Shown here: in pieces, positions 27,083-36,599 of the stretch
How the letters are laid out: each line of letters opens with the position of its first letter
How positions within the stretch are numbered: position 1 is the stretch's first letter
Assembly (NCBI GenBank): GCA_021809805.1
Contig: JAJZKA010000007.1
Location: 1 to 48,078, forward strand
Origin: Actinomycetes bacterium
GTDB taxonomy: Bacteria > Actinomycetota > Acidimicrobiia > Acidimicrobiales > Bog-793
Direction of reading: 5' to 3'
Length of the DNA: 48,078 nt
Notes under the pieces: generated by a model
Databases searched by the model: none
What the model was told of the DNA's origin: nothing
What the model saw: the letters and a program-made list of their open reading frames with translations, nothing else
Made by a program: the position numbers and the translations under genes

Positions 27083-30000
27083 CTAGAGCCGGGCTCCTTC
27101 AGGGACGAGGAGGGTGACGGCTGCCGGGAAGAGGCGGTGGGTGGGGTCGCGGTAGCGGCGCGTGATCGCCGCCTGCTCACGTGCGATCTCCTGCGGGATG
27201 CGGTCGAGTCGCTCGCGCAGCGAGCGCAGATCCTGCTCGACCTGGGCGCGGTCACCGGCGTCAAGCTCAAGGCCTGTGATCAGCCGCAGCTGCGTGCCAT
27301 CCTCTCCGAAGGCCTCGCGGCGGATCGTGGCCGCAAGCTCGGTCAGGGTTGCGGCGACGTGGTCGCGTTCCTCCTGCGCCCGGGCCTCAAGCGTCGTGAC
27401 GAGCTGCCGGGCACGCTCACCGGCGCGGGCCTGAAGTGCCGCCCGCAGCGGCTCGGCGGCTTCGCGCAGGCGTGGCAGCAGACGATCCTGCAGCGTCACC
27501 GGCACCGCGTCGTCACCCGCCAACGCGAGCGCAGCCTCGGCTGCCTGCACGCCGAGGCGCTCAGGGCGAGCAGCGCTGAGCGTGACGGCGGCGAAGATCA
27601 GCTGCTCATGCAGACGGTGGCCGCTCGCACCGGTGATCACAAGGCGCCCGTGCGCAACAGCGGTGGGGTGCTCGAGCCTGTGGTCGGCGTAGCGGACGGT
27701 GACGCGATGCAGATGCCTACCGGTGCCCCAGACCTCGGCGCGCAGCAGCGAGAGCGACATGCGCACAAGCGGATGGCCGAGGTGGGCGAGCACGAGGTCG
27801 GTGCGACCGGCGGCGAGCCGGTCATCGAAGGTGATCGGACGCCGCTCGCTCGGGCGGGCGGGGTGCTCGAGCCCGATCGTGGCGTGCGCCCAGCTTCCGG
27901 AGAAGGCGGGCACCGTCCAGGTGCCGGGCTCCTGCGCGGGTTGCAGCGGCGGCTGACCGGCAAGCTCAAGTGCGGTCGCGACGACACGCTCGATCCGCGC
28001 GGGCTCGAGGTGCAGCGTGGTGCGGCTTGAGTCAAGCTCGTCGCGGAGGGCGGCGAGGCGCTCGCGCATGCGCTGCTCCTGGCTGAGGATCGCCCGGGAG
28101 GCGGCCTGACCGGAGAAGCGGGTCTCGTCGAGGCTGGCTCTGCGGCCGAGCATCGCCTCCTCGATCTGGGCGGCGATCACCGGCCCGGCGCTGCCGAGGT
28201 CGGTGCGGATCTGCTCGACCTTGGTGACGACACGGGCGAGGAAGTCGAGGTCACCCTCGAGCGAGCCGCGGGCGGCCTGCTGCCAGCCGGCGCTGACGGT
28301 GTGGTGCACCAGCACCTCCGGTGCGGGCTGGCCGTGGCGGTCGATACGCCCGTTGCGCTGTTCAAGCCGGTTCGGGTTCCAGGGGATCTCGGCGTGTGCG
28401 AGCAGATGGCAGTGGCGCTGGAGGCTGATGCCCTCCGACGCGGCGTCGGTGGCAAGCAGCACCCGCACCGGGAAGTCCGCCGGCGGCTCCTGCCACTGGC
28501 TCTTGATGCGCTCGCGTTCCTCGGAGGTGGTGGTGCCGTCGAGCAGCTCGACACGGGCACCACCGATGCCGCGGGCGGAGAGCCGCTCCTGCAGGTAGCG
28601 CTGGGTGGCGCGATACTCGGAGAAGACGATCACGCGCGTGTCGGTGAAACGGCCGTCCGGTTTGACGTTGGCCTGGACCCAGTCGAGCAGGCGTGTGGTG
28701 CGGGCGTCCTCACGGTCGGCGGCCGTGCGCGCCCAGGCAAGCAACCGGTCAAGCAGCTCAAGCTCATTCTGTGACGGCTGCTGGGCATCAGCCTGGGCGG
28801 CGGCGTCAATGGCAGCGCGTGTGGCCTCGCCCACGCCATCATCGGCCGACTCATCGTCGGCGGCGTTGGCGGCATCATCAAAGAGCTGGGTGAGCACCGA
28901 CCTGCTCGGCCGCGTGGTCTGGGGGTCGAGGCCGCGGGTGATCGTCTCGCGGTGGACCTCGAGCGTGCGCAGGAACGCCGCCGGCGAGGAGAACAGCCGC
29001 TTCTTGAGCAGCGTCGTAACGAAATCGGCGGCGACACGCGCGGACGCGCTCTCATCGAGCCGGGCGCTGCGCGCGGCGGCGTAGGTGGCGAGCGTGGCGT
29101 GCACGTCACGCTCGCTGTCCGGGTGCTCAACCTCGAGCATCACGATCCGGCGGGCCGGGAAGCGCGGCGTGCCGTCGTCGTTGCGCAAATCCTGCTTGAG
29201 CCGGCGCACCGTGACCTCCCGGATCGCCTCACGCGGCGGGCGGATCCCGCGCGCGAAACGGTACGGGTCAAGCAGCTCAAGCAGCGCCGCAAACGAGTTG
29301 TCATAGCCGTTGTGCGGGGTGGCACTCAGAAACAGCCGGTGCTCACTGTGGGGCGCGAGCGTCCGGATCGCCTGGGTGCGCAGCGTGTCACGCGCATAAC
29401 GGGCGTTGCCGCCGCCGGCGGGCGCGCAGTTGTGAACCTCATCGACGATCAGGACGTCGTAGCGTCGGGGTATCTCTGGGTGCGCGGGAAGCACCTCGCG
29501 CAGCAGCCGCATGCCGAGCTCACCCTTCAGCCAGTCGATCGAGACGATCAGGCGCGGGAAGTTCGCAAACGGATTGGCGGCAACACCGCGCGCACGACGC
29601 AGCTGCCCGAGCATCGCGCGGTCGACGATGCGGAACTCCAGACCGAACTTCTCACGCATCTCATCGCGCCACTGCAGCTGCAGAGCGGCGGGACAGACAA
29701 CTACCGCGCTGCGGGCGCGGTGGCGCAGGATCAGCTCCTGAACAACGAGCCCCGCCTCGATCGTCTTGCCCAGACCAACGTCATCGGCGATCAGCAGGGT
29801 TGTGCGCGGCGTGCGCAGCGCACGCACGAGCGGCTCGAGCTGGTAGTCCTCGATCGTGATGCCACTGCGAAACGGGGCCTGGAGCGAGCGCTGATCGGCG
29901 CTCGTCACAGCACCCCAGCGCACAGCGTCAAGAAAGGCGTCGAGCTCGGCGGGCTCGTCCAGATGTCCGGCGGCGATGGCGGGCAGCTCGGCACGCGCGA

Positions 30001-30235
30001 TCACCTTGGTGCCCGGCTCGATCTCCCAGATGACCTCAAGCTCCTCCCCGGTCGCGTCATCCTCAACCGAGATCAGGCTCACCAGGTGCTGAACGGGGCG
30101 GCCGTCGAGCTGTGCCTGGGAGTCACGGGTGACGTCACCGACGACCCACATGCGTCCGCGCACCAGCGCAAGCTGCCCCGGCTCTGGGGCGAGAACCGGC
30201 TGCAGATCGTCCGGTTGCGCGAGCGTGGCGGTCAC
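27083..30235 (-). CDS. drmD: DISARM SNF2-like helicase DrmD
   Basis: This 1050-aa SNF2-family ATPase has Walker A DDVGLGKT at residues 151-158, motif Ia CPAALQLQW, the DEAH-type box LIVDEVHNC, LSATPHNGY (motif III), and C-terminal motifs RVLLATDAASEGISLQRH and NPNRLEQRNGRIDRHGQ. A long helical tail of about 350 residues follows. DrmD marks class 1 DISARM. GTG at 30235 has only a weak ribosome binding site and begins 11 bp after the stop of a decayed HTH gene, so it may have been translated by coupling or from a promoter further upstream. Confidence 0.92.
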   Translation of the reverse strand: MTATLAQPDDLQPVLAPEPGQLALVRGRMWVVGDVTRDSQAQLDGRPVQHLVSLISVEDDATGEELEVIWEIEPGTKVIARAELPAIAAGHLDEPAELDAFLDAVRWGAVTSADQRSLQAPFRSGITIEDYQLEPLVRALRTPRTTLLIADDVGLGKTIEAGLVVQELILRHRARSAVVVCPAALQLQWRDEMREKFGLEFRIVDRAMLGQLRRARGVAANPFANFPRLIVSIDWLKGELGMRLLREVLPAHPEIPRRYDVLIVDEVHNCAPAGGGNARYARDTLRTQAIRTLAPHSEHRLFLSATPHNGYDNSFAALLELLDPYRFARGIRPPREAIREVTVRRLKQDLRNDDGTPRFPARRIVMLEVEHPDSERDVHATLATYAAARSARLDESASARVAADFVTTLLKKRLFSSPAAFLRTLEVHRETITRGLDPQTTRPSRSVLTQLFDDAANAADDESADDGVGEATRAAIDAAAQADAQQPSQNELELLDRLLAWARTAADREDARTTRLLDWVQANVKPDGRFTDTRVIVFSEYRATQRYLQERLSARGIGGARVELLDGTTTSEERERIKSQWQEPPADFPVRVLLATDAASEGISLQRHCHLLAHAEIPWNPNRLEQRNGRIDRHGQPAPEVLVHHTVSAGWQQAARGSLEGDLDFLARVVTKVEQIRTDLGSAGPVIAAQIEEAMLGRRASLDETRFSGQAASRAILSQEQRMRERLAALRDELDSSRTTLHLEPARIERVVATALELAGQPPLQPAQEPGTWTVPAFSGSWAHATIGLEHPARPSERRPITFDDRLAAGRTDLVLAHLGHPLVRMSLSLLRAEVWGTGRHLHRVTVRYADHRLEHPTAVAHGRLVITGASGHRLHEQLIFAAVTLSAARPERLGVQAAEAALALAGDDAVPVTLQDRLLPRLREAAEPLRAALQARAGERARQLVTTLEARAQEERDHVAATLTELAATIRREAFGEDGTQLRLITGLELDAGDRAQVEQDLRSLRERLDRIPQEIAREQAAITRRYRDPTHRLFPAAVTLLVPEGARL

Positions 30236-30246
30236 GGCTTGAGAGC

Positions 30247-31170
30247 CTAACGCTCGTGGCCTTGGCGCCGGCGTGAGTCGAGCGCGTTGAGTTCGTGCTC
30301 GTAGTCGCGGCGTGCTTGCGCGAGCGTGTCGCGGTACACGGCCTGGGCGTGGTCGAGCTCGGGCTTGTAGGCGGGGTCGCTGAGCGCTGATGAGTGGTCG
30401 AGTGCGCGTTCCCGGTCGTCGAGGTCTTCCGCAGCGAACGGCTGGTCGAAGTCCATGGCGTGCTCCCGGATCGCCTGAAAGTGGTTGGAGAAGCCCTGGA
30501 AGCTGCCCCGGTCCTCTGCGTTCTGCCGGATGTGCAGTTGCAGCGCGTCGAGAGTGTCAACGCCCAGGTGTGGATCAGCACCAGCATCTGGTCGTCGAAG
30601 CGCAGGATCGAGTTGTAGCGGTGGGCGATGTGCTGTCGGACCTGGATGCCCGGCGGTCCGTGGATCTGATCGAGGATCCGGCTGCTTGCCTTGATGTGTT
30701 GGCGGATTACCGGTTCTGGGGCGGGAGGTGGGTGGGGCGGTTTCGTGGTCGGCCGACCAGCCGGGCTCGAGGGTGCGTTCAAGCTTGGCTTCGTAGACGG
30801 CTGCGGGTGAGGCGGCGGCGATCACGATGCGGACCTGTGCCGCGTGCTCGGCGTGTTGGATCAGCAGCGCCCGCCAGTCAACCCGCCCGTCACGGCTGAG
30901 GCTCGCCCCCGGCGGCGTGTCCGGCTCGACATCGAAGGCAGCGCGATCGGCGCGCAGCGGCGCGGGCTCTGGGTCCTGTAGATCTGGTCGGAGCTGGGGC
31001 TCGCTGAGACCGAGCGCTTTGGCGACCGTGATGCGGTGGCGGCGGTAGGGGGTGCGGTTGGTGCTGGGCCGCCGCCGCGCGGTTTTGACGTTGACCTGCA
31101 CGGCGTGGGCGAGGTACTCGATCTGCATGTCGGTGGCTTTGATCGCGTTTGCCAGCAGATCGTTTGCGAC
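30247..31170 (-). pseudogene. Broken HTH regulator (DUF5919-like) upstream of DISARM
   Basis: The N-terminal part reads as an XRE-like helix-turn-helix (ANDLLANAIKATDMQIEYLAHAVQVN ... YRRHRITVAKALGLSE) and the C-terminal part as the DUF5919-type effector region. The middle only makes sense in another frame: HRYNSILRFDDQMLVLIHTW, a hallmark of these proteins, is encoded near 30590-30650 in a different frame from the flanking parts. At least two frameshifts (about 30560 and 30700-30780) are therefore needed. The expected start after GGAGGAGA is GTC, not GTG. It is most likely a dead local regulator; sequencing error is the alternative. Confidence 0.6.
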
Positions 31171-31216
31171 CGGTCGTCTCCTCCGAAAATGCCCGTGGTT
31201 ACGGGCGATGAGTGTA

Positions 31217-31300
31217 AAGACGTCCCAAGACGTCCCAAGACGTCCGAAGTTGTCCCAAGACGTCTTTGAAGACGTCCCGAGATGTCCTTGAGACGTCCCT
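31217..31300. repeat. Tandem 10-bp operator/iteron array
   Basis: Eight imperfect units of AAGACGTCCC are head-to-tail: five at exact 10-bp period (31217-31266), then two more-diverged groups each offset by two bases. Each unit contains or approximates the palindrome GACGTC, and the period is one helical turn. The array lies just upstream of the excisionase-like gene and of the broken HTH gene, i.e. in a divergent promoter region. A related three-unit array in inverted orientation is upstream of the relaxase gene (33098-33127). Confidence 0.7.
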
Positions 31301-31323
31301 GCAGATCGCTCAGGGTGTCGTTT

Positions 31324-31557
31324 ATGCATTCAACGCACTCACCCAACGGCACCCGGGCCAGCGCGGACCCGGATCGTGTGCCGCTCACCCGCGCGCGTGT
31401 GATGACACCGACGGAGGTGGCGGAGCTTTTGCAGATGCCGCTCTCGACCGTCTACTACCTGGCCCGTAGTGGGCAGCTGCCGCACAGCCGTCTGGGGCGC
31501 AGCTACCGGTTTTTGCGTGACGAGATCGAGACGCTGTTGCGCGGTGACCGGCGATGA
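31324..31557 (+). CDS. Excisionase-like HTH DNA-binding protein
   Basis: This is a small winged-helix/MerR-type DNA-binding protein of the Xis group, 77 aa from the ATG at 31324 (an ATG at 31402 giving 51 aa is also possible). The domain is MTPTEVAELLQMPLSTVYYLARSGQLPHSRLGRSYRFLRDEIETLL, the standard helix_turn_helix_17 pattern. Its stop overlaps the coupling-protein start (ATGA), so it is cotranscribed with mobilization genes. It could serve as excision factor for the integrase or as a regulator of transfer. Confidence 0.8.
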   Translation: MHSTHSPNGTRASADPDRVPLTRARVMTPTEVAELLQMPLSTVYYLARSGQLPHSRLGRSYRFLRDEIETLLRGDRR

Positions 31558-33086
31558 GCGACTTTGGGCCCTCGCATCAGTCACCGCGCCAGCATCCAGG
31601 ACGCGCGCTGGTGCTGACCGTGTTGGTGGCGGCACTGTTGTCACGCACCGCCTTTGATGTGCTGTTGCTGGTCGCGATCGCACGGCTGGGACTGTTTTTG
31701 TACCGGCGTGCTCCCCTGCCCGCGAGCGGCCGTGGTGGCGGGCCGGCTGGTAGCGGTGGCGGTGAGCGGCAGATCGAGCGGGCGCGTGCCGCGACGGCAA
31801 GCGGTTGTGTGTATCTCGGTGCTGGCCAGGACGGCAGCTGGCGGTTCTCAGCCCCGGAAAGGGCGGTGCTGGTGCTCGGCCCGCCGCGCTCAGGCAAAAC
31901 CTCGGCGGTGATGATCCCGGCGCTTTTGGCGCACAACGGCCCGGCGGTCAGCACCTCAACAAAACCTGATGTGCTCAAGGCCAGCGGCCCGGCACGCTCG
32001 CTGCTTGGGCAGGTGTGGCAGTTTGATCCGACCGGCACAGCGGTGCAGCTCGACGGGGTGCGCAGGCTGCGCTGGTCGCCGCTTCTGGCGGCAACCAGCT
32101 GGGATGGTGCGCTGCTGATGGCACGCGCGCTGGTCAGCGGCACCGGGGTTGGTGCCGGCACCAGCGATGTGACGCACTGGTCAAAGCGTGCGCAGGCGCT
32201 GCTTGCACCGATCTTGCATGCCGCCGTGCTCGGCGGGCGTGGCATGCGCACCGTGGTTGAGTGGGTTTCAGCACACGAGCTTGAGGAGCCGCTTTCGATC
32301 CTGCAGGCCACGGGTGCTACCAGCCTGGCTTCGAGCACGCTTGCGGGGCTTGCGCAAACAGACGGGCGGGAGCGCGCGTCGATCTTCTCCGCCGCCGCTG
32401 ATGCGCTTGACGCCTACAGCGCCACCGCGGCCCTTGAGGCCACAGACAACCCGGACTTTGATCCGTGGCGGTTTGTGCAGTCCCGCGACACGCTCTACAT
32501 TCACGCACCCGCCGATCAGCAGCACCTCGCCGCCCCACTGGTGTGCGGGCTGCTTGCGGACATCAGGCGCGCGAGCTATGAGGCGCACCGCTGTGGCCGG
32601 CTGACGGGCCGGGTGCTGTTCGCGCTGGATGAGCTTGCGAACATCGCACCGATCACGGAGCTGCCAGCGATCGCCTCAGAGGGCGGCGGGCAGGGTTTGC
32701 TGCTGCTCGGCGCGCTGCAGGACCTATCCCAGGCCCGTGGCAGGTGGGGTGAGGCAGCCGACGGGTTTTTGACGCTGTTTGGCAACAAGCTGATCCTCGG
32801 CGGGATCGCCGACACCAAAACCCTGGAGTCGGTGTCGGTGATGCTCGGCGAATACGACCGTCGGCTGATCACCGAAAACCACGGGCACACCCCGGGTGTG
32901 TGGGGCACACGGCAAGGGCACAGCGTGAGCACGCAACGCACCCGGGTGCTGTCGCCCGGTGAGGTTGCAAGCGTCCCCGCCGGGCGTGCGCTTCATCTGC
33001 AGGGCGCAAGCTGGGAGCTGATCAACCTCACCCCCGCATTTGCCAGCGAGCCGTGGCGCACAATGACCGCGGGGACGCTCCGGTGA
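31554..33086 (+). CDS. Type IV secretion coupling protein (TraG/VirD4-like)
   Basis: This 510-aa membrane-bound ATPase couples the relaxase-DNA complex to a secretion channel. Two N-terminal hydrophobic segments (about 18-32 and 33-50) are followed by a short Gly-rich linker, Walker A GPPRSGKTS (109-117), the typical STSTKPDVL, Walker B VLFALDELANI and LLGALQDLSQARGRWG. The C-terminal residues RLITENHGHTPGVWGTRQ are typical of actinobacterial VirD4-like proteins. It overlaps the excisionase-like gene and precedes the relaxase by 109 bp. No VirB4 or channel genes are in the window, so the element may be mobilizable rather than self-conjugative. Confidence 0.9.
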   Translation: MSDFGPSHQSPRQHPGRALVLTVLVAALLSRTAFDVLLLVAIARLGLFLYRRAPLPASGRGGGPAGSGGGERQIERARAATASGCVYLGAGQDGSWRFSAPERAVLVLGPPRSGKTSAVMIPALLAHNGPAVSTSTKPDVLKASGPARSLLGQVWQFDPTGTAVQLDGVRRLRWSPLLAATSWDGALLMARALVSGTGVGAGTSDVTHWSKRAQALLAPILHAAVLGGRGMRTVVEWVSAHELEEPLSILQATGATSLASSTLAGLAQTDGRERASIFSAAADALDAYSATAALEATDNPDFDPWRFVQSRDTLYIHAPADQQHLAAPLVCGLLADIRRASYEAHRCGRLTGRVLFALDELANIAPITELPAIASEGGGQGLLLLGALQDLSQARGRWGEAADGFLTLFGNKLILGGIADTKTLESVSVMLGEYDRRLITENHGHTPGVWGTRQGHSVSTQRTRVLSPGEVASVPAGRALHLQGASWELINLTPAFASEPWRTMTAGTLR

Positions 33087-33097
33087 GCGGTTTTTGC

Positions 33098-33127
33098 TGG
33101 GACGTCCTGGGACGGCTTGGGACGTCT
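33098..33127. repeat. Three-unit 10-bp operator array upstream of the relaxase
   Basis: TGGGACGTCC, TGGGACGGCT and TGGGACGTCT follow each other at exact 10-bp steps; they are the reverse complement of the units at 31217-31300. The position, 70-100 bp before the relaxase start, fits an operator. The remaining intergenic bases to 33195 may also hold an origin of transfer, but no nick site can be assigned. Confidence 0.65.
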
Positions 33128-33195
33128 GCACCCTGTGCGTATAGTCTGGGACTGGGGGTTGATGACGCTGCATCAGAGACCCTTGGGGGGTACTG

Positions 33196-35916
33196 GTGCT
33201 GACCGTCGCGAAGGTCACAGCACGGGTCGCGGCAGGGTATGCGAGCTACCTCGAGGGCAAAACCGCGCCCGGTGAGCTCGGTGACTACTACCTCAAAGAC
33301 GGCGAACGGGTCGAGGCACCAGGACGCTGGGTTGCTGGCGCAAACGCGGTCGGCTGTGACCCGGCCGAGCGGGTTGCTGGCGGGCAGCTGCGTGCCCTGA
33401 TGGCGGTCAAACACCCGGTCAGCGGTGTGGCGCTGCGTCGTGTCGGGGCAAGCGGCCAGGCGGTCGCTGCGATCGACGCGACGTTCTCAGCACCTAAATC
33501 GGTCAGCGCCATCTGGGCGCTCGCCGACCCGCAGCTGCGCGCGAGCATCGAGGCCGCGCACGAGCTGGCGATTGACCGTGCGATCGCCTACGCCACCGAA
33601 CAGGTTGCGATGATCCGCCAGCGCGTTGACGCCGCTCATGTTGAGCACATCAAAGCCACCGGTGTGGTGGCAAGCAGCTGGCGGCACACAACCGCCCGTG
33701 CCGTGAACGGGCGTGCACCGGACCCGCAGCTTCACTCCCATGTGCTGCTTCACGCCGCGGTGCGCGGTGACGGGCGGCTGGTCGCGATCGACTCAAAAGC
33801 CTGGTTTGTTCACCGCCGTGAGCTTGGCGGCGCCTACCGCACCGAGCTCGCCCATGAGCTCACAAAGCTCGGCTACCAGATCGAGCGTGGCACCGGGCGC
33901 GGCGGACGCTACTTCGAGATCCACGGTGTCCCACGACCGCTGATCCAACGGTGGTCAAGCCGAACCCAACAGGTGCAGGAAGCGATCCAACAGCGCCTGA
34001 CCCGCCGGCGAGCCGAGCTGCTCGTGACAGTCGCCGGTGGCGGCAGCCAGGCAGCCCAGGCCAAACAGACCCTTGAGGTGATGGAGCGCTGGGGGCGCCT
34101 GCAACCGGCCGAGGACCGGTTGCTGCGCGTCAGCACCCGTGCAAGCAAACAACCACGAACACTCGGGGACCTTGACCGGGCGTGGCGCGCGACCGGACAG
34201 CAGCACAACTTCACCGCCGAGACGGTCAGGACCATGCGCCCGCAAACAATGACGGCAGTTGATGCGCCAACGGTCGGGCGGGCACTGACAGAGTTTCAGG
34301 CGACGTTCACCGACCGGGAGGCCAGAGCGGTCGCGCTTGAGCGCTCAGCCGGCACCACGATCCGGGAGGCGCTCACCGTGCTCGATCAGCTGCACGCGAC
34401 CGGTGAGCTTGTCCAGCTCGCTGACGGGCGGCTCAGCACCCGGGCACAACGCCAGATCGAGCATGCAACCATCCATGACGCCCGGCAGCTTGCCGTAAGC
34501 GCCGCCACCCCGATCCCCGCACAATCAGTTAGCGCGGCCGCCGCCACGGTCAACAGCCGGCTCGCAAAGGCTGGTGGCGCTCTCTCCAACGAGCAGCGCC
34601 ACGCACTTGAGCTTGCCTGCTCGCAGGCAAGGCTTGTGGTCATCGAAGGGCAGGCAGGGACAGGCAAAAGCACGGTGCTTCAGGCGGTCGCGCTCGCGCA
34701 CCAGCACGCCGGCCGTGAGCTGCTGGTTACAAGCACCGCCGCGCTCACCGCACAACGACTCGCACACGACCTGGTTGAGGTTGGTGTTGATGCGCGCGCC
34801 TACTCAACCGCCGCGCTGGCGCACGCCTTACAAGACGGGCAGCTCGAGCTCTCAACCGCCACCACGATCATCCATGATGAGGCCGCGCTTGCCTCCACCG
34901 CAGAGCAACACCACCTGATCGACGCGGCCAAACAAAGCGGCGCGCAGCTGATCCTCGTAGGTGACCCGCAACAGAACCGGCCCGTCGGCGCCGGTGGCCT
35001 GTGGAGCATGATCGAGCACCCAGCACAAACCGTCGGCGCGCACGTGCGCCTGACCACGAACCTGCGTGCCCGCGACCCGGCCGATCAGACAGACCAGCAG
35101 TCCTTCCGTGCCGGCAGGCACCACGACGCGCTACGCGGCTACCAAAGCCGTGGGCGTCTGCATCTCGCAGGCGAGCAGCGCACAACCGAAGACCAGGCGC
35201 TTGAGGCCGCACACAACGACCGGGCCGCCGGGCGTCACACACTGGTGATCACCCAAACCTCAAACGAGCACCTCGACCAGCTAAACGCCCGCGCCCAGGC
35301 GATCAGGGCACACGCCGGCGAGCTCGGCACCCGGGCGATCAAGCTCACCGACAAGCCCTACCGGCTGCATGAAGGCGACGAGATCCAGCTGCGCCACAGC
35401 ATCCACCACCCCACCCACGGGCCGCTTGCAAACGGCACCAGCGCAACCATCCGTCACATCGCCCCCGATCAGACGGCGCTGCTCAAGCTCGCAGACGGAC
35501 GGCAGGTCACGCTCACCCAACAACAGCTCCAGAAAGCCGACGCGCGACTCGGGTACGTGCAGCACCCCTTCCCCGCCCAGGGCGCGACGACCGACACCAC
35601 ACACGTGATCGTCGCCGAGCACGCCACCCGCCAAGGCACCTATGTCGCCATCACCCGCGCACGGCAGCAAACACACATCTACGCAAGCGTCGAGCCCGAC
35701 CTCGGGGAGGAGCCGCTCAGTTGGCTCAGCGACATCGTCGGACGCGATGAGCCCGAGCGCCCGGCGATCGCTGTGCCACTCGCCCGCGCACCCGAACCAC
35801 CGATCACCCAACCCCGCGAACGTGAGGCGACCGACCGCCCTGCACGCGAGCTGGAGCACGTGATCGAGCCGGTGATCGAGCCGGTGATCGAACATGACCT
35901 CGGCTGGGAGATCTGA
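33196..35916 (+). CDS. MobF-type relaxase-helicase (TraA/TrwC-like)
   Basis: This 906-aa bifunctional protein would nick at an origin of transfer and unwind the strand. The N-terminal TrwC domain has the catalytic region YASYLEG ... GDYYLKDGE and the metal-binding three-His motif in DPQLHSHVLLH (about residue 175-186). The C-terminal RecD-like helicase has Walker A GQAGTGKST (about 485-493), IIHDEAALA (motif II) and QLILVGDPQQNRPVGAGG, and ends with YVAITRARQQTHIY. GTG at 33196 follows TTGGGGGG. The extreme C-terminus has a triple VIEP-type repeat (three copies of GTGATCGAGCC(G) near 35860-35893), likely a slippage-prone tail. Confidence 0.92.
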   Translation: MLTVAKVTARVAAGYASYLEGKTAPGELGDYYLKDGERVEAPGRWVAGANAVGCDPAERVAGGQLRALMAVKHPVSGVALRRVGASGQAVAAIDATFSAPKSVSAIWALADPQLRASIEAAHELAIDRAIAYATEQVAMIRQRVDAAHVEHIKATGVVASSWRHTTARAVNGRAPDPQLHSHVLLHAAVRGDGRLVAIDSKAWFVHRRELGGAYRTELAHELTKLGYQIERGTGRGGRYFEIHGVPRPLIQRWSSRTQQVQEAIQQRLTRRRAELLVTVAGGGSQAAQAKQTLEVMERWGRLQPAEDRLLRVSTRASKQPRTLGDLDRAWRATGQQHNFTAETVRTMRPQTMTAVDAPTVGRALTEFQATFTDREARAVALERSAGTTIREALTVLDQLHATGELVQLADGRLSTRAQRQIEHATIHDARQLAVSAATPIPAQSVSAAAATVNSRLAKAGGALSNEQRHALELACSQARLVVIEGQAGTGKSTVLQAVALAHQHAGRELLVTSTAALTAQRLAHDLVEVGVDARAYSTAALAHALQDGQLELSTATTIIHDEAALASTAEQHHLIDAAKQSGAQLILVGDPQQNRPVGAGGLWSMIEHPAQTVGAHVRLTTNLRARDPADQTDQQSFRAGRHHDALRGYQSRGRLHLAGEQRTTEDQALEAAHNDRAAGRHTLVITQTSNEHLDQLNARAQAIRAHAGELGTRAIKLTDKPYRLHEGDEIQLRHSIHHPTHGPLANGTSATIRHIAPDQTALLKLADGRQVTLTQQQLQKADARLGYVQHPFPAQGATTDTTHVIVAEHATRQGTYVAITRARQQTHIYASVEPDLGEEPLSWLSDIVGRDEPERPAIAVPLARAPEPPITQPREREATDRPARELEHVIEPVIEPVIEHDLGWEI

Positions 35917-36178
35917 TGCCCCGCGACCGGACGCACGGACCCGCTCCGCGCGCGCGGAAACCTCACCGAGCGAAGCGAGGTCCCAAGCGACCGACTCCGC
36001 GCGCGTGAAACAGCCGTTATGAGAACCGGCCGGCAGCGACACCCACCCTTCCCTTCCAGGCAAACAGCCTCACCCGCCAGCAGAGCCCCTCGCCTGCCAG
36101 CTCCCAGCCAGCGCGGACGCTCGCCGCCTGGTCGCGCGGTGCCATACGCTTGCTCCAACACCGTTCTTGAGAGACCGA

Positions 36179-36547
36179 GTGGCCGACCACGACACCCAAG
36201 ACGACGATCCTGAAGCCGACGAAGGCACTGGCAAACAAGCCGGCGCCAGCTGGAGCGAGACCCGGGACCAGAACCCGGTCAACGAGCGCGATGCCGCCGC
36301 CTACCAACGGCTCATGGAAGCCGAAGCACGCTTGTATGAATGGTGGGAGCAACGCCATCCCGCCACCACCCACATCACAGAACTCCTCGCCAGCCCCAGC
36401 GAAGACACCAACCACCTCTGGCTTGCCGCGCTCGGCGAAAAGGTCGCCGCAATGGGAGGACATCTCAAGCTCACCGCCGTGTTCGGCAACGAGACCCTGA
36501 CTCTCCTACGCGAGCCGGGGCCCGGAAACCCTGAACCCGCTGCCTGA
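36179..36547 (+). CDS. Small hypothetical protein, XRE-antitoxin-like C-terminus
   Basis: This protein of about 122 aa from GTG 36179 (or 126 aa from 36167) is not recognised as a whole. It opens with an acidic segment (DHDTQDDDPEADEGTGKQ). The end, GEKVAAMGGHLKLTAVFGNETLTLL, resembles the C-terminal strand of XRE-type antitoxins, where a similar phrase follows the helix-turn-helix. The HTH itself is not visible. It follows the relaxase by about 260 bp of non-coding DNA (35917-36178) that contains two short GC-rich repeats (CTCCGCGCGCG) and no gene. Confidence 0.45.
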   Translation: MADHDTQDDDPEADEGTGKQAGASWSETRDQNPVNERDAAAYQRLMEAEARLYEWWEQRHPATTHITELLASPSEDTNHLWLAALGEKVAAMGGHLKLTAVFGNETLTLLREPGPGNPEPAA

Positions 36548-36599
36548 CCCCGGAACCCGAGGGGCCGGTACGCCCCCGATTCACAGGTGGTGGCCGCCT

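Noticed and set aside
31217-31300. CRISPR array
   Set aside because: The repeats are 10-bp tandem units without spacers and no cas genes are near.
33196-35916. Self-conjugative element claim
   Set aside because: Relaxase and coupling protein are present, but no VirB4 or channel genes are in the window, so only mobilization can be supported.
35281-36063. Minus-strand 260-aa frame under the relaxase end
   Set aside because: Antisense shadow of a well-supported relaxase-helicase with no motifs of its own.
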